Part shown: piece by piece, positions 1 through 5,454 of the stretch
Layout of the letters: each line of letters starts with the position of its first letter
How positions within the stretch are numbered: position 1 is the stretch's first letter
From: JBFLVQ01 sp040758525
Lineage (GTDB): Bacteria; Acidobacteriota; Blastocatellia; Chloracidobacteriales; JADJPF01
Length of the DNA stretch: 5,454 nt
Direction of reading: 5' to 3'
Assembly: GCA_040758525.1 (NCBI GenBank)
Contig: JBFLVQ010000647.1
Coordinates: forward strand, 1 to 5,454
Translations under genes and position numbers: made by a program
Notes under the pieces: generated by a model
The model's database searches: none
What the model was told of the DNA's origin: nothing
Seen by the model: only the letters and a program-made list of their open reading frames with translations

Positions 1-127
1 AGATGTGTGTACTCTGGCCGCCATTCTGACTCCTCATAACGTGAGGAGAGTGCATAAGCCTCAGAGCTGGCGATCAGCCGTATTAATGCCTTTACATCAT
101 AACCACTCTGCTGGAAAGAGCGTGCCA
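1..127. repeat. Exact 127-base identity with 3461-3587
   Basis: Bases 1-127 are identical to 3461-3587; the first mismatch is at 128 (A) versus 3588 (G). The match therefore runs from the window edge for exactly 127 bases, a length typical of the overlap left by an assembler using k=127. Confidence 0.95.
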
Positions 128-1364
128 ACTCATTGAGTAATACAGGATGTGATGGCTGCAATTGCCAGGGATCAGGTGGTGGATTGTTTGGATCCAACCT
201 TGCCAGATCGAAACCATCAAGCGGCTCGACCAGTCCTAAACCAAAGAACTGAGCAAAGACACGATTAACAAAAGCTCTTGAGAACTGCACATCAGCAGTG
301 ATTAAACGAGCAAATGCAGCACGTCTGGTCTCACCCTTATTGGGACTACCTTGACCAAACAGAGCATAGGATGGTGTGATCACTCCACCGCTGCGTGGTG
401 GTCGCGCACCATAATCGGTATTAGCAATATATTCACCAACAGGAAGGTTTTTTACTCGGGTAGTTATTACGGTCTGGGCAAAGAAGGCAGACAGACCCCA
501 ATACTCGCTACGCTTTTTGCCAGTAAGGTATAGGTTGACCTGTTCCAGATGGCGCTGACCATCATGACAAGAGACACAGACGGTTGGCACACCTAGAAAA
601 GTACGTGTGGTTTCAGCTGCCATTTCATCAGAAGCATCCTGATCAGACTCAGTACCATAAACAGCTCGGAATAGAAATGCACCAGGACCATTCCTCATAT
701 GGCCAGTATAAGTGATTATATCGGTTGCAATTTGATTAAAGGGTCTGTTCTTAGCGATTGCATCCCGCATAAAGAAGTGCTGTGCATTACGATCACCATC
801 ATCAAGGAAGATACCAAAGTTGCGAGTAAGATCACCCAACCAATTCGCCCAGCGATCAGCATAGGCTTCTGTGGCAAGCAATTCTGTAATTAGCTTAGCT
901 TTCTTGTCTGGATCAGTATCGTTAATATACTTGAGCAGCCGTGCTGGACCAGGTTGCCGACCAGTGATATCTAGGAAGAGACGCCGACAGATCTCTTCAT
1001 CAGTAGCAGGAGCAGCAGGTTTGACATTGCGTGCCTCTAATGTAGCAAAAATCTCTTGGTCAATAACATTGTCAAAAGCCTGTGGTAGTATACGCTCACG
1101 AGTTGTCGTAGTACGTATCGCTGGCAGTGTAGCAGCTACTTGACGAGTAAGTTGAATAGCCTCCTCAGCATGATCTGTTACATCATAAAGTCCATTATGT
1201 GGATTCATAAGGTGATGCTTGATTACATTCACCTTCTTCACTTTGATATTTTTATACCAACTGATCGACTCACCATTCCCCTGGCGTTGTCTAGCACTGG
1301 GCCGCACTGGCGATATTAGGGCAATGGTGGCGAGAATAGTAACAACTAGCAAAATCTTCTTCAT
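1..1364 (-). CDS. DUF1549/DUF1553 (PSCyt2-PSD1) exported protein, copy 1, C-terminus outside window
   Basis: Open from an ATG at 1364-1362 to the window edge: 454 codons, no stop. It aligns without gaps to the complete 632-residue copy at 2926-4824, so about 178 C-terminal residues are missing. It starts with a Sec-type signal peptide (MKKILLVV, then a hydrophobic stretch to about residue 20). Residues about 98-270 match DUF1549 (PSCyt2), including RRLFLDITG, YADRWANWLGDLTR and one c-type-haem-like CVSCH motif at residues 263-267 (bases 564-578). DUF1553 (PSD1) begins near residue 340, with FSRAFVNRVFAQFFGLGLVEP and a DVKALIRLIASSEAYALSS segment. About 83 of 454 residues differ from the other copy, clustered in residues 23-94, 184-190, 212-252 and 299-309. 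It lies 18 bases behind the DUF1501 gene at 1383-2783, so co-transcription is likely. The family is exported, and its reaction is not established. Confidence 0.9.
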   Translation of the reverse strand, partial: MKKILLVVTILATIALISPVRPSARQRQGNGESISWYKNIKVKKVNVIKHHLMNPHNGLYDVTDHAEEAIQLTRQVAATLPAIRTTTTRERILPQAFDNVIDQEIFATLEARNVKPAAPATDEEICRRLFLDITGRQPGPARLLKYINDTDPDKKAKLITELLATEAYADRWANWLGDLTRNFGIFLDDGDRNAQHFFMRDAIAKNRPFNQIATDIITYTGHMRNGPGAFLFRAVYGTESDQDASDEMAAETTRTFLGVPTVCVSCHDGQRHLEQVNLYLTGKKRSEYWGLSAFFAQTVITTRVKNLPVGEYIANTDYGARPPRSGGVITPSYALFGQGSPNKGETRRAAFARLITADVQFSRAFVNRVFAQFFGLGLVEPLDGFDLARLDPNNPPPDPWQLQPSHPVLLNELARSFQQSGYDVKALIRLIASSEAYALSSRYEESEWRPEYTH

Positions 1365-1367
1365 AAT

Positions 1368-1374
1368 CTCTCCT
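1368..1374 (-). promoter_or_regulatory. Ribosome binding site of DUF1549/DUF1553 copy 1
   Basis: On the minus strand this reads AGGAGAG. The AGGAG core lies 5 bases before the ATG at 1364. It sits inside the 18-base gap after the DUF1501 stop codon, and it fixes the start that yields the signal peptide. The same gap is identical at 4825-4842. Confidence 0.8.
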
Positions 1375-1382
1375 AGAGCCCT

Positions 1383-2783
1383 TTAGAATAGTGGGGCTAT
1401 CTCGTGACTTTCTACATCAACGACAGGCTCAATATCGGTATACTTATATACACGACCTGACGGTGTACCACCTATTGTCTTAGTCCAATCTATCCCCATA
1501 GCAGAATAGATGGTTGTTACCACATCAGGAAAATAGATTGCACGCTTATGCTCCCAGCCGAAATCGACTATACCGCCACCATTATCATCCGTTGCACCTA
1601 TAACACGCCCACCTTTGACACCGCCACCAAGAAATAGCGCTGAGAAAGCATATGGGTAATGGTCACGCCCAAGTGCACGTGTTAACTCCCCTACAGTACG
1701 GCCAAACTCGCCTGTCACAACAATGATAGTCTCATCAAGCACACTCTTACCGGGAACCGAGCCTGGCGCCGCAGCAAGATCATCAATAAGTGCGGAAAGA
1801 CCTGTGTCAAGCTCGCGAGCCTGTATAAACAGATTGTAGGCAGAGTCAGTTCCTCCATAAATATAACTATGATGATCCCAACCATACTGATCGACTTCAA
1901 TAAAACGTGTACCACGATCCGCTTTTAATAGATTGCGTGCAACCGCAAGCGAGACACCAAATGGATTTATGCCATAACGCGTCTTATCTTCTGTAGTGAC
2001 ATTAAAGACAGTGCCACTAACAGGCTCTTGCATCATCTTTCTAGCCCGCTCCTGTAGTAGCGCGATTGGCTGACGGACCTCAGCCAATTCTGTACCATTC
2101 ACCTGATTGAGCAGATCGAGTGTTGTATGCCGACGCTCAAAGCTCGATAGCCCACCTATTGGCAGTAGATTGGAGATACCTATCTCTGGTTTATTGAGCT
2201 GTAGAGGTGCATAGTTAGCAGATAGAAAACCATTGCTGGTATACGAGCCCAAGTTGAACATTGCAAAGGCTGGGAAGATATCGCTGGCACTACGCTTTGC
2301 CTCCTGCTCTAACGCAATCACACTCCCTATATGGGGAATCTCTGCGCGTAGTCCAGGATTTAATCTTCGTCCTGTCTCTGCATAATATTCCGCACGCTCA
2401 TGTACCAATTCTTGATGTTGTAGAGAACGGATGATGGCAAACTTATCAGAGCGGGCTGCTAATCCTGGCATCAGCCCCTTTGGCCATAGATAACCTGCAG
2501 ATACATTCTCTGGAGTGAATGTCTTTGGTGTCCACTTTCCTACTTTGAGGTCAAAGGTATCTACATGGCTTGGACCTCCTCGTAACATAATCATTAAACA
2601 GTTGCGTGCTGTGTTGCGGGTAGTGACGGTCGTCCCTGCCGCCTTAGCTAGACCTAACAGTGGTAGTTGGGTTGGATCGGTCCAGCCTAGTAACATCGAG
2701 GTTAAGCCAAATCCTGCCCCCAACTTCAAAAAAGCCCTGCGCTCTAGTAGCCAAGGCTGTTGATTGCTTTCTCGCCTACTCAT
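1383..2783 (-). CDS. DUF1501 family exported protein (Tat substrate), complete
   Basis: A 466-residue protein, a normal length for DUF1501 (PF07394), a family with an alkaline-phosphatase/sulfatase-like fold and no settled function. The N-terminus has a twin-arginine signal: ERRAFLK with arginines at residues 15-16, then a hydrophobic GAGFGLTSMLLG stretch. This predicts export in a folded state by the Tat system. Family signatures follow in order: MLRGGPSHVDTFDLK (about 66-80), EVDQYGWDHH (about 296-305), GEFGRT (358-363), GRDHYPYAFS (372-381) and GGGVKGGRVIGATDD (386-400). The last motifs resemble the metal-site region of the superfamily, although no metal ligand can be assigned from sequence alone. 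The ATG at 2783 is chosen because GGAG lies 6 bases before it and the Tat signal follows. The next gene starts 18 bases after its TAA. Its C-terminal 203 residues match the partial copy at 4843-5454 with 33 differences. Confidence 0.95.
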   Translation of the reverse strand: MSRRESNQQPWLLERRAFLKLGAGFGLTSMLLGWTDPTQLPLLGLAKAAGTTVTTRNTARNCLMIMLRGGPSHVDTFDLKVGKWTPKTFTPENVSAGYLWPKGLMPGLAARSDKFAIIRSLQHQELVHERAEYYAETGRRLNPGLRAEIPHIGSVIALEQEAKRSASDIFPAFAMFNLGSYTSNGFLSANYAPLQLNKPEIGISNLLPIGGLSSFERRHTTLDLLNQVNGTELAEVRQPIALLQERARKMMQEPVSGTVFNVTTEDKTRYGINPFGVSLAVARNLLKADRGTRFIEVDQYGWDHHSYIYGGTDSAYNLFIQARELDTGLSALIDDLAAAPGSVPGKSVLDETIIVVTGEFGRTVGELTRALGRDHYPYAFSALFLGGGVKGGRVIGATDDNGGGIVDFGWEHKRAIYFPDVVTTIYSAMGIDWTKTIGGTPSGRVYKYTDIEPVVDVESHEIAPLF

Positions 2784-2789
2784 AGCCTA

Positions 2790-2793
2790 CTCC
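2790..2793 (-). promoter_or_regulatory. Ribosome binding site of DUF1501 gene
   Basis: The minus strand reads GGAG, six bases (TAGGCT) before the ATG at 2783. It supports that start codon, which places the Tat signal at residues 13-34. Confidence 0.65.
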
Positions 2794-2837
2794 ATTGGGT
2801 TCGTAACCATCTGCTAAGATAGTCAATTGTGATTTAT

Positions 2838-2850
2838 GTATAGTGTATAC
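2838..2850. promoter_or_regulatory. 13-base dyad GTATA-GTG-TATAC, possible operator
   Basis: A perfect inverted repeat of 5 bases around a 3-base centre, overlapping both candidate -10 boxes of the downstream unit. It could be a repressor or activator half-site pair. It is short and lies in AT-rich DNA, so chance is a real alternative. Confidence 0.2.
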
Positions 2851-2881
2851 GATATGGTGTGGCATGTGTTGACTAGCGGAT

Positions 2882-2915
2882 GAAAATTGGCGGCACAACG
2901 GCTTGCGCCGCCAAT
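2882..2915 (-). terminator. Intrinsic terminator after DUF1549/DUF1553 copy 2
   Basis: The arms ATTGGCGGC (2886-2894) and GCCGCCAAT (2907-2915) pair perfectly over 9 bases. Inside them CAA (2896-2898) pairs with TTG (2903-2905) around a CGGC tetraloop. The intervening pair 2895/2906 is A-C in a plus-strand transcript but a G-U wobble in a minus-strand transcript, giving a continuous 13-pair stem only for RNA running in the direction of the genes. On that strand the stem ends in AAUUUUC, a short U-run. The hairpin starts 11 bases after the TGA stop at 2926-2928. Confidence 0.75.
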
Positions 2916-2925
2916 CTATTATTGA

Positions 2926-4824
2926 TCAATAGTTGTAGATAAATTCTGGACGGTTGAGGAGTGCCCATTGTAGGTCAGCAACTGCCTCTTTGCCATTCTT
3001 GAAGCGATCCTTGAACTGCTCGATCTCTGCTGTGCTAGGCCGACGCGCGATTGTCATCAAGTAGAGTTGTGTTACTGCATCAGTAGCTGAGAGTTTGCCT
3101 TGCTGTACCGATTGCAACAGCGTATTGGGCAATCCACGATCATTTTCAATACGTTTAGTGACGATATCACTGTTAAAGAGATCGAGTGCCTGTAGTACTG
3201 AGCTACTATCATTACGATTGCGTAGAAAACGATCCCCACGACCAAAATCTTGCATGAAACGGAAGACTAGCGCCGGTGGATCAGATTGTTGTGGACGAGG
3301 ATTATCCGGATATGGATCTTCTACTCCAGGCAGCGCCATTGCCGTAGAGAAGTTCCTTGCTATGCCAATTGCAGCATAACTGCCTGGCACACCGGTCGCA
3401 GATGTGATTGCATCAAGGATCTCCTCAGCACTTAAGCGTCGTACTAACTTGCGTGCAAATAGATGTGTGTACTCTGGCCGCCATTCTGACTCCTCATAAC
3501 GTGAGGAGAGTGCATAAGCCTCAGAGCTGGCGATCAGCCGTATTAATGCCTTTACATCATAACCACTCTGCTGGAAAGAGCGTGCCAGCTCATTGAGTAA
3601 TACAGGATGTGATGGCTGCAATTGCCAGGGATCAGGTGGTGGATTGTTTGGATCCAACCTTGCCAGATCGAAACCATTTAGTGGCTCGACCAATCCTAAA
3701 CCAAAGAACTGAGCAAAGACACGATTAACAAAAGCTCTTGAGAACTGCACATCAGCAGTGATTAAACGAGCAAATGCAGCACGTCTGGTCTCACCCTTAT
3801 TGGGGCTACCTTGACCAAACAGAGCATAGGATGGTGTGATCACTCCACCGCTGCGTGGTGGTCGCGCACCATAATCGGTATCAGCAATATATTCACCTTT
3901 TTTGAAATCACTTATACGTACGTTCAATTTGGTCTGAGCAAAGAAGGCAGACAGACCCCAATACTCGCTACGCTTTTTGCCAGTAAGGTATAGGTTGACC
4001 TGTTCCAGATGGCGCTGACCATCATGACAAGAGACACAGACGGTTGGCACACCTAGAAAAGTGCGTGTAGCTTCGGCTGCTATTTCATCAAAAGCATCTT
4101 GACTGGTCTCACTACCAAGAATGGGCCGAAGCACAAATGCACCTGGACCACGTCTAATATCACCAGTATAGGCGATCATATCAGTAGCAACTTGATTAAA
4201 GGGCCTATTCTTAGCTATTGCATCACGCAAGAAGAAATGCTGTGCATTACGGTCGCTAGCATCACCCAAAACAGCAAAATTACGAGTAAGGTCACCCAAC
4301 CAATTGGCCCAGCGATCAGCATAGGCTTCTGTGGCAAGCAATTCTGTAATCAGCTTACCCTTCTTGTCTGGATCAGTATCGTTAATATATTTGAGCAGTC
4401 GCTCTGGGGTTGGTTGCTGACCAGTAATGTCTAGAAAGAGACGCCGACAGATCTCCTCATCAGTAGCAGGAGCAGCAGGTTTAACATTGCGTGCCTCTAA
4501 TGTAGCGAAAATCTCTCGGTCAATAACATTGTCAAAAGCCTGTGCCTCTATACCTCTATTGGTTAATGTTGTCTGCTTGGATGGCAGTGTAGCAGCTACT
4601 CGGCTAGTAAGACGAGCCAGCTCTTCAGCACGATGTGCCAGGTTAGTAAGTCCGTCATGAGGATTCATCAGACGACGTCTGGCCTCGATTACTCTCTCCA
4701 TCCTTATGTCTTTATTCCAATTGAGCAACTCACCATCCCCTTCATGCTGTGTAGCAGTTGGCCGCACTGGTGATATTAGGGCAATGGCGGCGAGAATAGT
4801 AACAACTAGCAAAATCTTCTTCAT
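2926..4824 (-). CDS. DUF1549/DUF1553 (PSCyt2-PSD1) exported protein, copy 2, complete
   Basis: A complete 632-residue protein. Residues 1-20 or so form a Sec-type signal peptide (KK, then a hydrophobic core ending LISPV) with no lipobox cysteine. Residues about 25-95 are a charged, weakly conserved segment. DUF1549 (PSCyt2, PF07583) spans about 98-280, with FDNVIDREIFATLE, RRLFLDITG, RWANWLGDLTR and a single CVSCHDG haem-like motif at 263-267 (bases 4024-4038). DUF1553 (PSD1, PF07587) spans about 340-625, with FVNRVFAQFFGLGLVEP, DVKALIRLIASSEAY, RRLSAEEILDAI and the C-terminal LLNRPEFIYNY. The usual N-terminal PSCyt1 cytochrome domain of many relatives is absent. If CVSCH binds haem, the protein would need c-type cytochrome maturation in the periplasm; this is not shown. 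It starts 18 bases after the DUF1501 stop and is followed by a terminator hairpin. Confidence 0.95.
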   Translation of the reverse strand: MKKILLVVTILAAIALISPVRPTATQHEGDGELLNWNKDIRMERVIEARRRLMNPHDGLTNLAHRAEELARLTSRVAATLPSKQTTLTNRGIEAQAFDNVIDREIFATLEARNVKPAAPATDEEICRRLFLDITGQQPTPERLLKYINDTDPDKKGKLITELLATEAYADRWANWLGDLTRNFAVLGDASDRNAQHFFLRDAIAKNRPFNQVATDMIAYTGDIRRGPGAFVLRPILGSETSQDAFDEIAAEATRTFLGVPTVCVSCHDGQRHLEQVNLYLTGKKRSEYWGLSAFFAQTKLNVRISDFKKGEYIADTDYGARPPRSGGVITPSYALFGQGSPNKGETRRAAFARLITADVQFSRAFVNRVFAQFFGLGLVEPLNGFDLARLDPNNPPPDPWQLQPSHPVLLNELARSFQQSGYDVKALIRLIASSEAYALSSRYEESEWRPEYTHLFARKLVRRLSAEEILDAITSATGVPGSYAAIGIARNFSTAMALPGVEDPYPDNPRPQQSDPPALVFRFMQDFGRGDRFLRNRNDSSSVLQALDLFNSDIVTKRIENDRGLPNTLLQSVQQGKLSATDAVTQLYLMTIARRPSTAEIEQFKDRFKNGKEAVADLQWALLNRPEFIYNY

Positions 4825-4827
4825 AAT

Positions 4828-4834
4828 CTCTCCT
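4828..4834 (-). promoter_or_regulatory. Ribosome binding site of DUF1549/DUF1553 copy 2
   Basis: AGGAGAG on the minus strand, with its AGGAG core 5 bases before the ATG at 4824. The whole 18-base intergenic gap is identical to the one at 1365-1382, which suggests selection or recent homogenisation of this translation signal. Confidence 0.8.
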
Positions 4835-4842
4835 AGAGCCCT

Positions 4843-5454
4843 TTAAAACAGTGGGGCTATCTCACGACTGTCGGTATCGACGTCTGCATCAATCTCTGTG
4901 TACTTGAATATACGACCTGATGGGGTATCACTGACCGTCTTGGTCCAATCTATCCCCATAGCAGAATAGATGGTTGTTACCACATCAGTGAAATAGATTG
5001 CACGCTTATGCTCCCAGCCAAAATCGACTATGCCAGCGCCCTTATCATCAGTGGCACCTACAACACGCCCACCTTTGACACCACCACCAAGAAATAGCCC
5101 AGAGAAAGCATATGGGTAATGGTCGCGTCCACGTGCACGGTTTAGCTCTCCTACAGTACGGCCAAACTCACCTATCACAACAATGATGGTCTCATCAAGC
5201 ACACTCTTACCGGCAACCGAGCCTGGTGCCGCAGCAAGATCATCAATAAGCGCGGAAAGACCTAAGTCAAGCTCTGTGGCCTGTACAAATAGGCCATAAC
5301 TTCCGCGTCCTTCCTCATAAATACCATTATGATGATCCCAACCATACTGATCGACTTCAATAAAACGTGTACCACGATCCGCTTTTAATAGATTGCGTGC
5401 AACCGCAAGCGAGACACCAAATGGATTTATGCCATAACGCGTCTTATCTTCTGT
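4843..5454 (-). CDS. DUF1501 family protein, second copy, N-terminus outside window
   Basis: The frame is open from the window edge (base 5454) to a TAA at 4843-4845, giving 203 residues that match residues 264-466 of the DUF1501 protein at 1383-2783. I translated it past the internal GTG at 5202 and found no stop up to the edge, so the apparent 119-residue gene beginning there is only its tail. The family motifs EVDQYGWDHH, GEFGRT, GRDHYPYAFS and GGGVKGGRVVGATDD are all kept, so the copy looks functional. There are 33 of 203 substitutions against the other copy, densest around residues 306-327 (just after GWDHH) and in the last 30 residues, while the C-terminal EIAPLF is kept. Its missing part should hold about 263 residues including a Tat signal. 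It is the upstream partner of the gene at 2926-4824. Confidence 0.93.
   Translation of the reverse strand, partial: TEDKTRYGINPFGVSLAVARNLLKADRGTRFIEVDQYGWDHHNGIYEEGRGSYGLFVQATELDLGLSALIDDLAAAPGSVAGKSVLDETIIVVIGEFGRTVGELNRARGRDHYPYAFSGLFLGGGVKGGRVVGATDDKGAGIVDFGWEHKRAIYFTDVVTTIYSAMGIDWTKTVSDTPSGRIFKYTEIDADVDTDSREIAPLF
5328..5454. repeat. Exact 127-base identity with 1868-1994
   Basis: Bases 5328-5454 are identical to 1868-1994; the first mismatch going inward is 5327 (T) versus 1867 (C). The match is again exactly 127 bases long and touches the window edge, mirroring the left end. Confidence 0.95.

Larger units (their letters stand above)
1..1994. repeat. Tandem direct repeat, left copy (equivalent to 3461-5454)
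   Basis: Every base n here aligns with base n+3460 with no net insertion or deletion: the starts at 1364/4824, the stops at 1383/4843 and the CVSCH codons at 564/4024 all fit. The repeat period of 3460 equals DUF1501 (1401) + 18 + DUF1549/DUF1553 (1899) + 142 bases. True outer boundaries are not visible because both window ends lie inside the repeat. Confidence 0.97.
2784..2925 (-). promoter_or_regulatory. Intergenic spacer between tandem units, probably holding the promoter of the downstream unit
   Basis: These 142 bases separate the stop of DUF1549/DUF1553 copy 2 from the start of the DUF1501 gene; no gene is seen in them. The end near the upstream gene holds the terminator hairpin. The remainder (2784-2880) is AT-richer. 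A weak sigma70-like pair on the minus strand is TCAACA (2872-2867), 17 bases, TATACA (2849-2844), with 4 of 6 consensus matches in each box; a second TATACA lies at 2842-2837. The promoter call is inference from position and these weak boxes. Confidence 0.35.
3461..5454. repeat. Tandem direct repeat, right copy (equivalent to 1-1994)
   Basis: Right-hand partner of the repeat at 1-1994. Identity is uneven: 3461-3897 differs from its partner at only about 7 positions and 3938-4062 at none, whereas 3898-3930 differs at 23 of 33 positions, and long parts of 4063-4260 and 4560-4740 are strongly diverged. No transposase, terminal inverted repeat or target duplication accompanies the repeat, so it looks like a gene-pair duplication rather than a mobile element. 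Confidence 0.97.

Noticed and set aside
351..533. Plus-strand reading frame of 60 codons, with a matching one at 3811-3993
   Set aside because: Lies antisense to the DUF1549/DUF1553 coding sequence and recurs only because the DNA is duplicated. Its middle is scrambled at 438-470, where the real gene keeps frame. No ribosome binding site and no recognisable protein.
1715..1915. Minus-strand 66-codon frame inside the DUF1501 gene
   Set aside because: Out of frame within a well-supported coding region; hydrophobic by chance translation.
2869..2874. TTGACT on the plus strand as a -35 box for a rightward promoter
   Set aside because: No -10-like hexamer at a usable distance, and no plus-strand gene follows.
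2921..2930. Perfect 10-base palindrome ATTGATCAAT across the stop codon of the gene at 2926-4824
   Set aside because: Short, AT-rich and partly fixed by the coding sequence; no second copy or context that would make it a site.
4099..4660. Plus-strand frames of 111 and 77 codons, with shorter equivalents at 699-1143
   Set aside because: Antisense shadows of the DUF1549/DUF1553 genes; the predicted peptides lack domain features and their lengths are not kept between the two copies.
4843..5202. Short DUF1501 gene starting at GTG 5202
   Set aside because: The frame stays open upstream to the window edge and the added residues match the family, so this is the end of a longer gene, not a truncated one.
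1..5454. Insertion sequence, CRISPR array, tRNA, rRNA or toxin-antitoxin system
   Set aside because: No transposase, terminal inverted repeats, short spaced repeats, cloverleaf or small paired genes were seen; the only repeat is the 3460-base gene-pair unit.

Overview
The window holds two copies of one two-gene operon, in tandem, all on the minus strand. In transcription order (right to left) it reads: the 3' part of a DUF1501 gene (5454-4843), a complete DUF1549/DUF1553 gene (4824-2926), a 142-base intergenic stretch with a terminator hairpin, a complete DUF1501 gene (2783-1383), and the 5' part of a second DUF1549/DUF1553 gene (1364-1). The two copies align without a gap at an offset of exactly 3460 bases, which is the sum of one DUF1501 gene, an 18-base gap, one DUF1549/DUF1553 gene and the 142-base spacer.

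Organism: exported DUF1501 proteins paired with DUF1549/DUF1553 'planctomycete cytochrome-like' proteins are typical of Planctomycetota, Verrucomicrobiota and Acidobacteriota. The compact DUF1549/DUF1553 form without an N-terminal PSCyt1 haem domain leads me to favour an acidobacterium or relative, but this is inference. Base composition looks moderate, a little under half GC by eye. No rRNA, tRNA or taxonomic marker is present.

How the genes work together: the DUF1501 product carries a twin-arginine signal and has the alkaline-phosphatase/sulfatase-like look of its family. The DUF1549/DUF1553 product carries a Sec-type signal peptide and one CxxCH motif. Both should act outside the cytoplasm and are probably made from one transcript. 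Their biochemical role is not established. A strand-biased hairpin after the DUF1549/DUF1553 gene suggests that each unit is its own transcription unit.

Most notable points: (1) the copies are mosaic, with tracts of near identity interrupted by sharply bounded divergent blocks, which suggests gene conversion or block exchange. (2) The first 127 bases are identical to 3461-3587 and the last 127 bases are identical to 1868-1994, each match ending at exactly 127. That is what a contig cut at forks of a k=127 assembly graph looks like. It implies that 1995-3460 may be a collapsed repeat, so the true array could be longer, circular, or differently phased.
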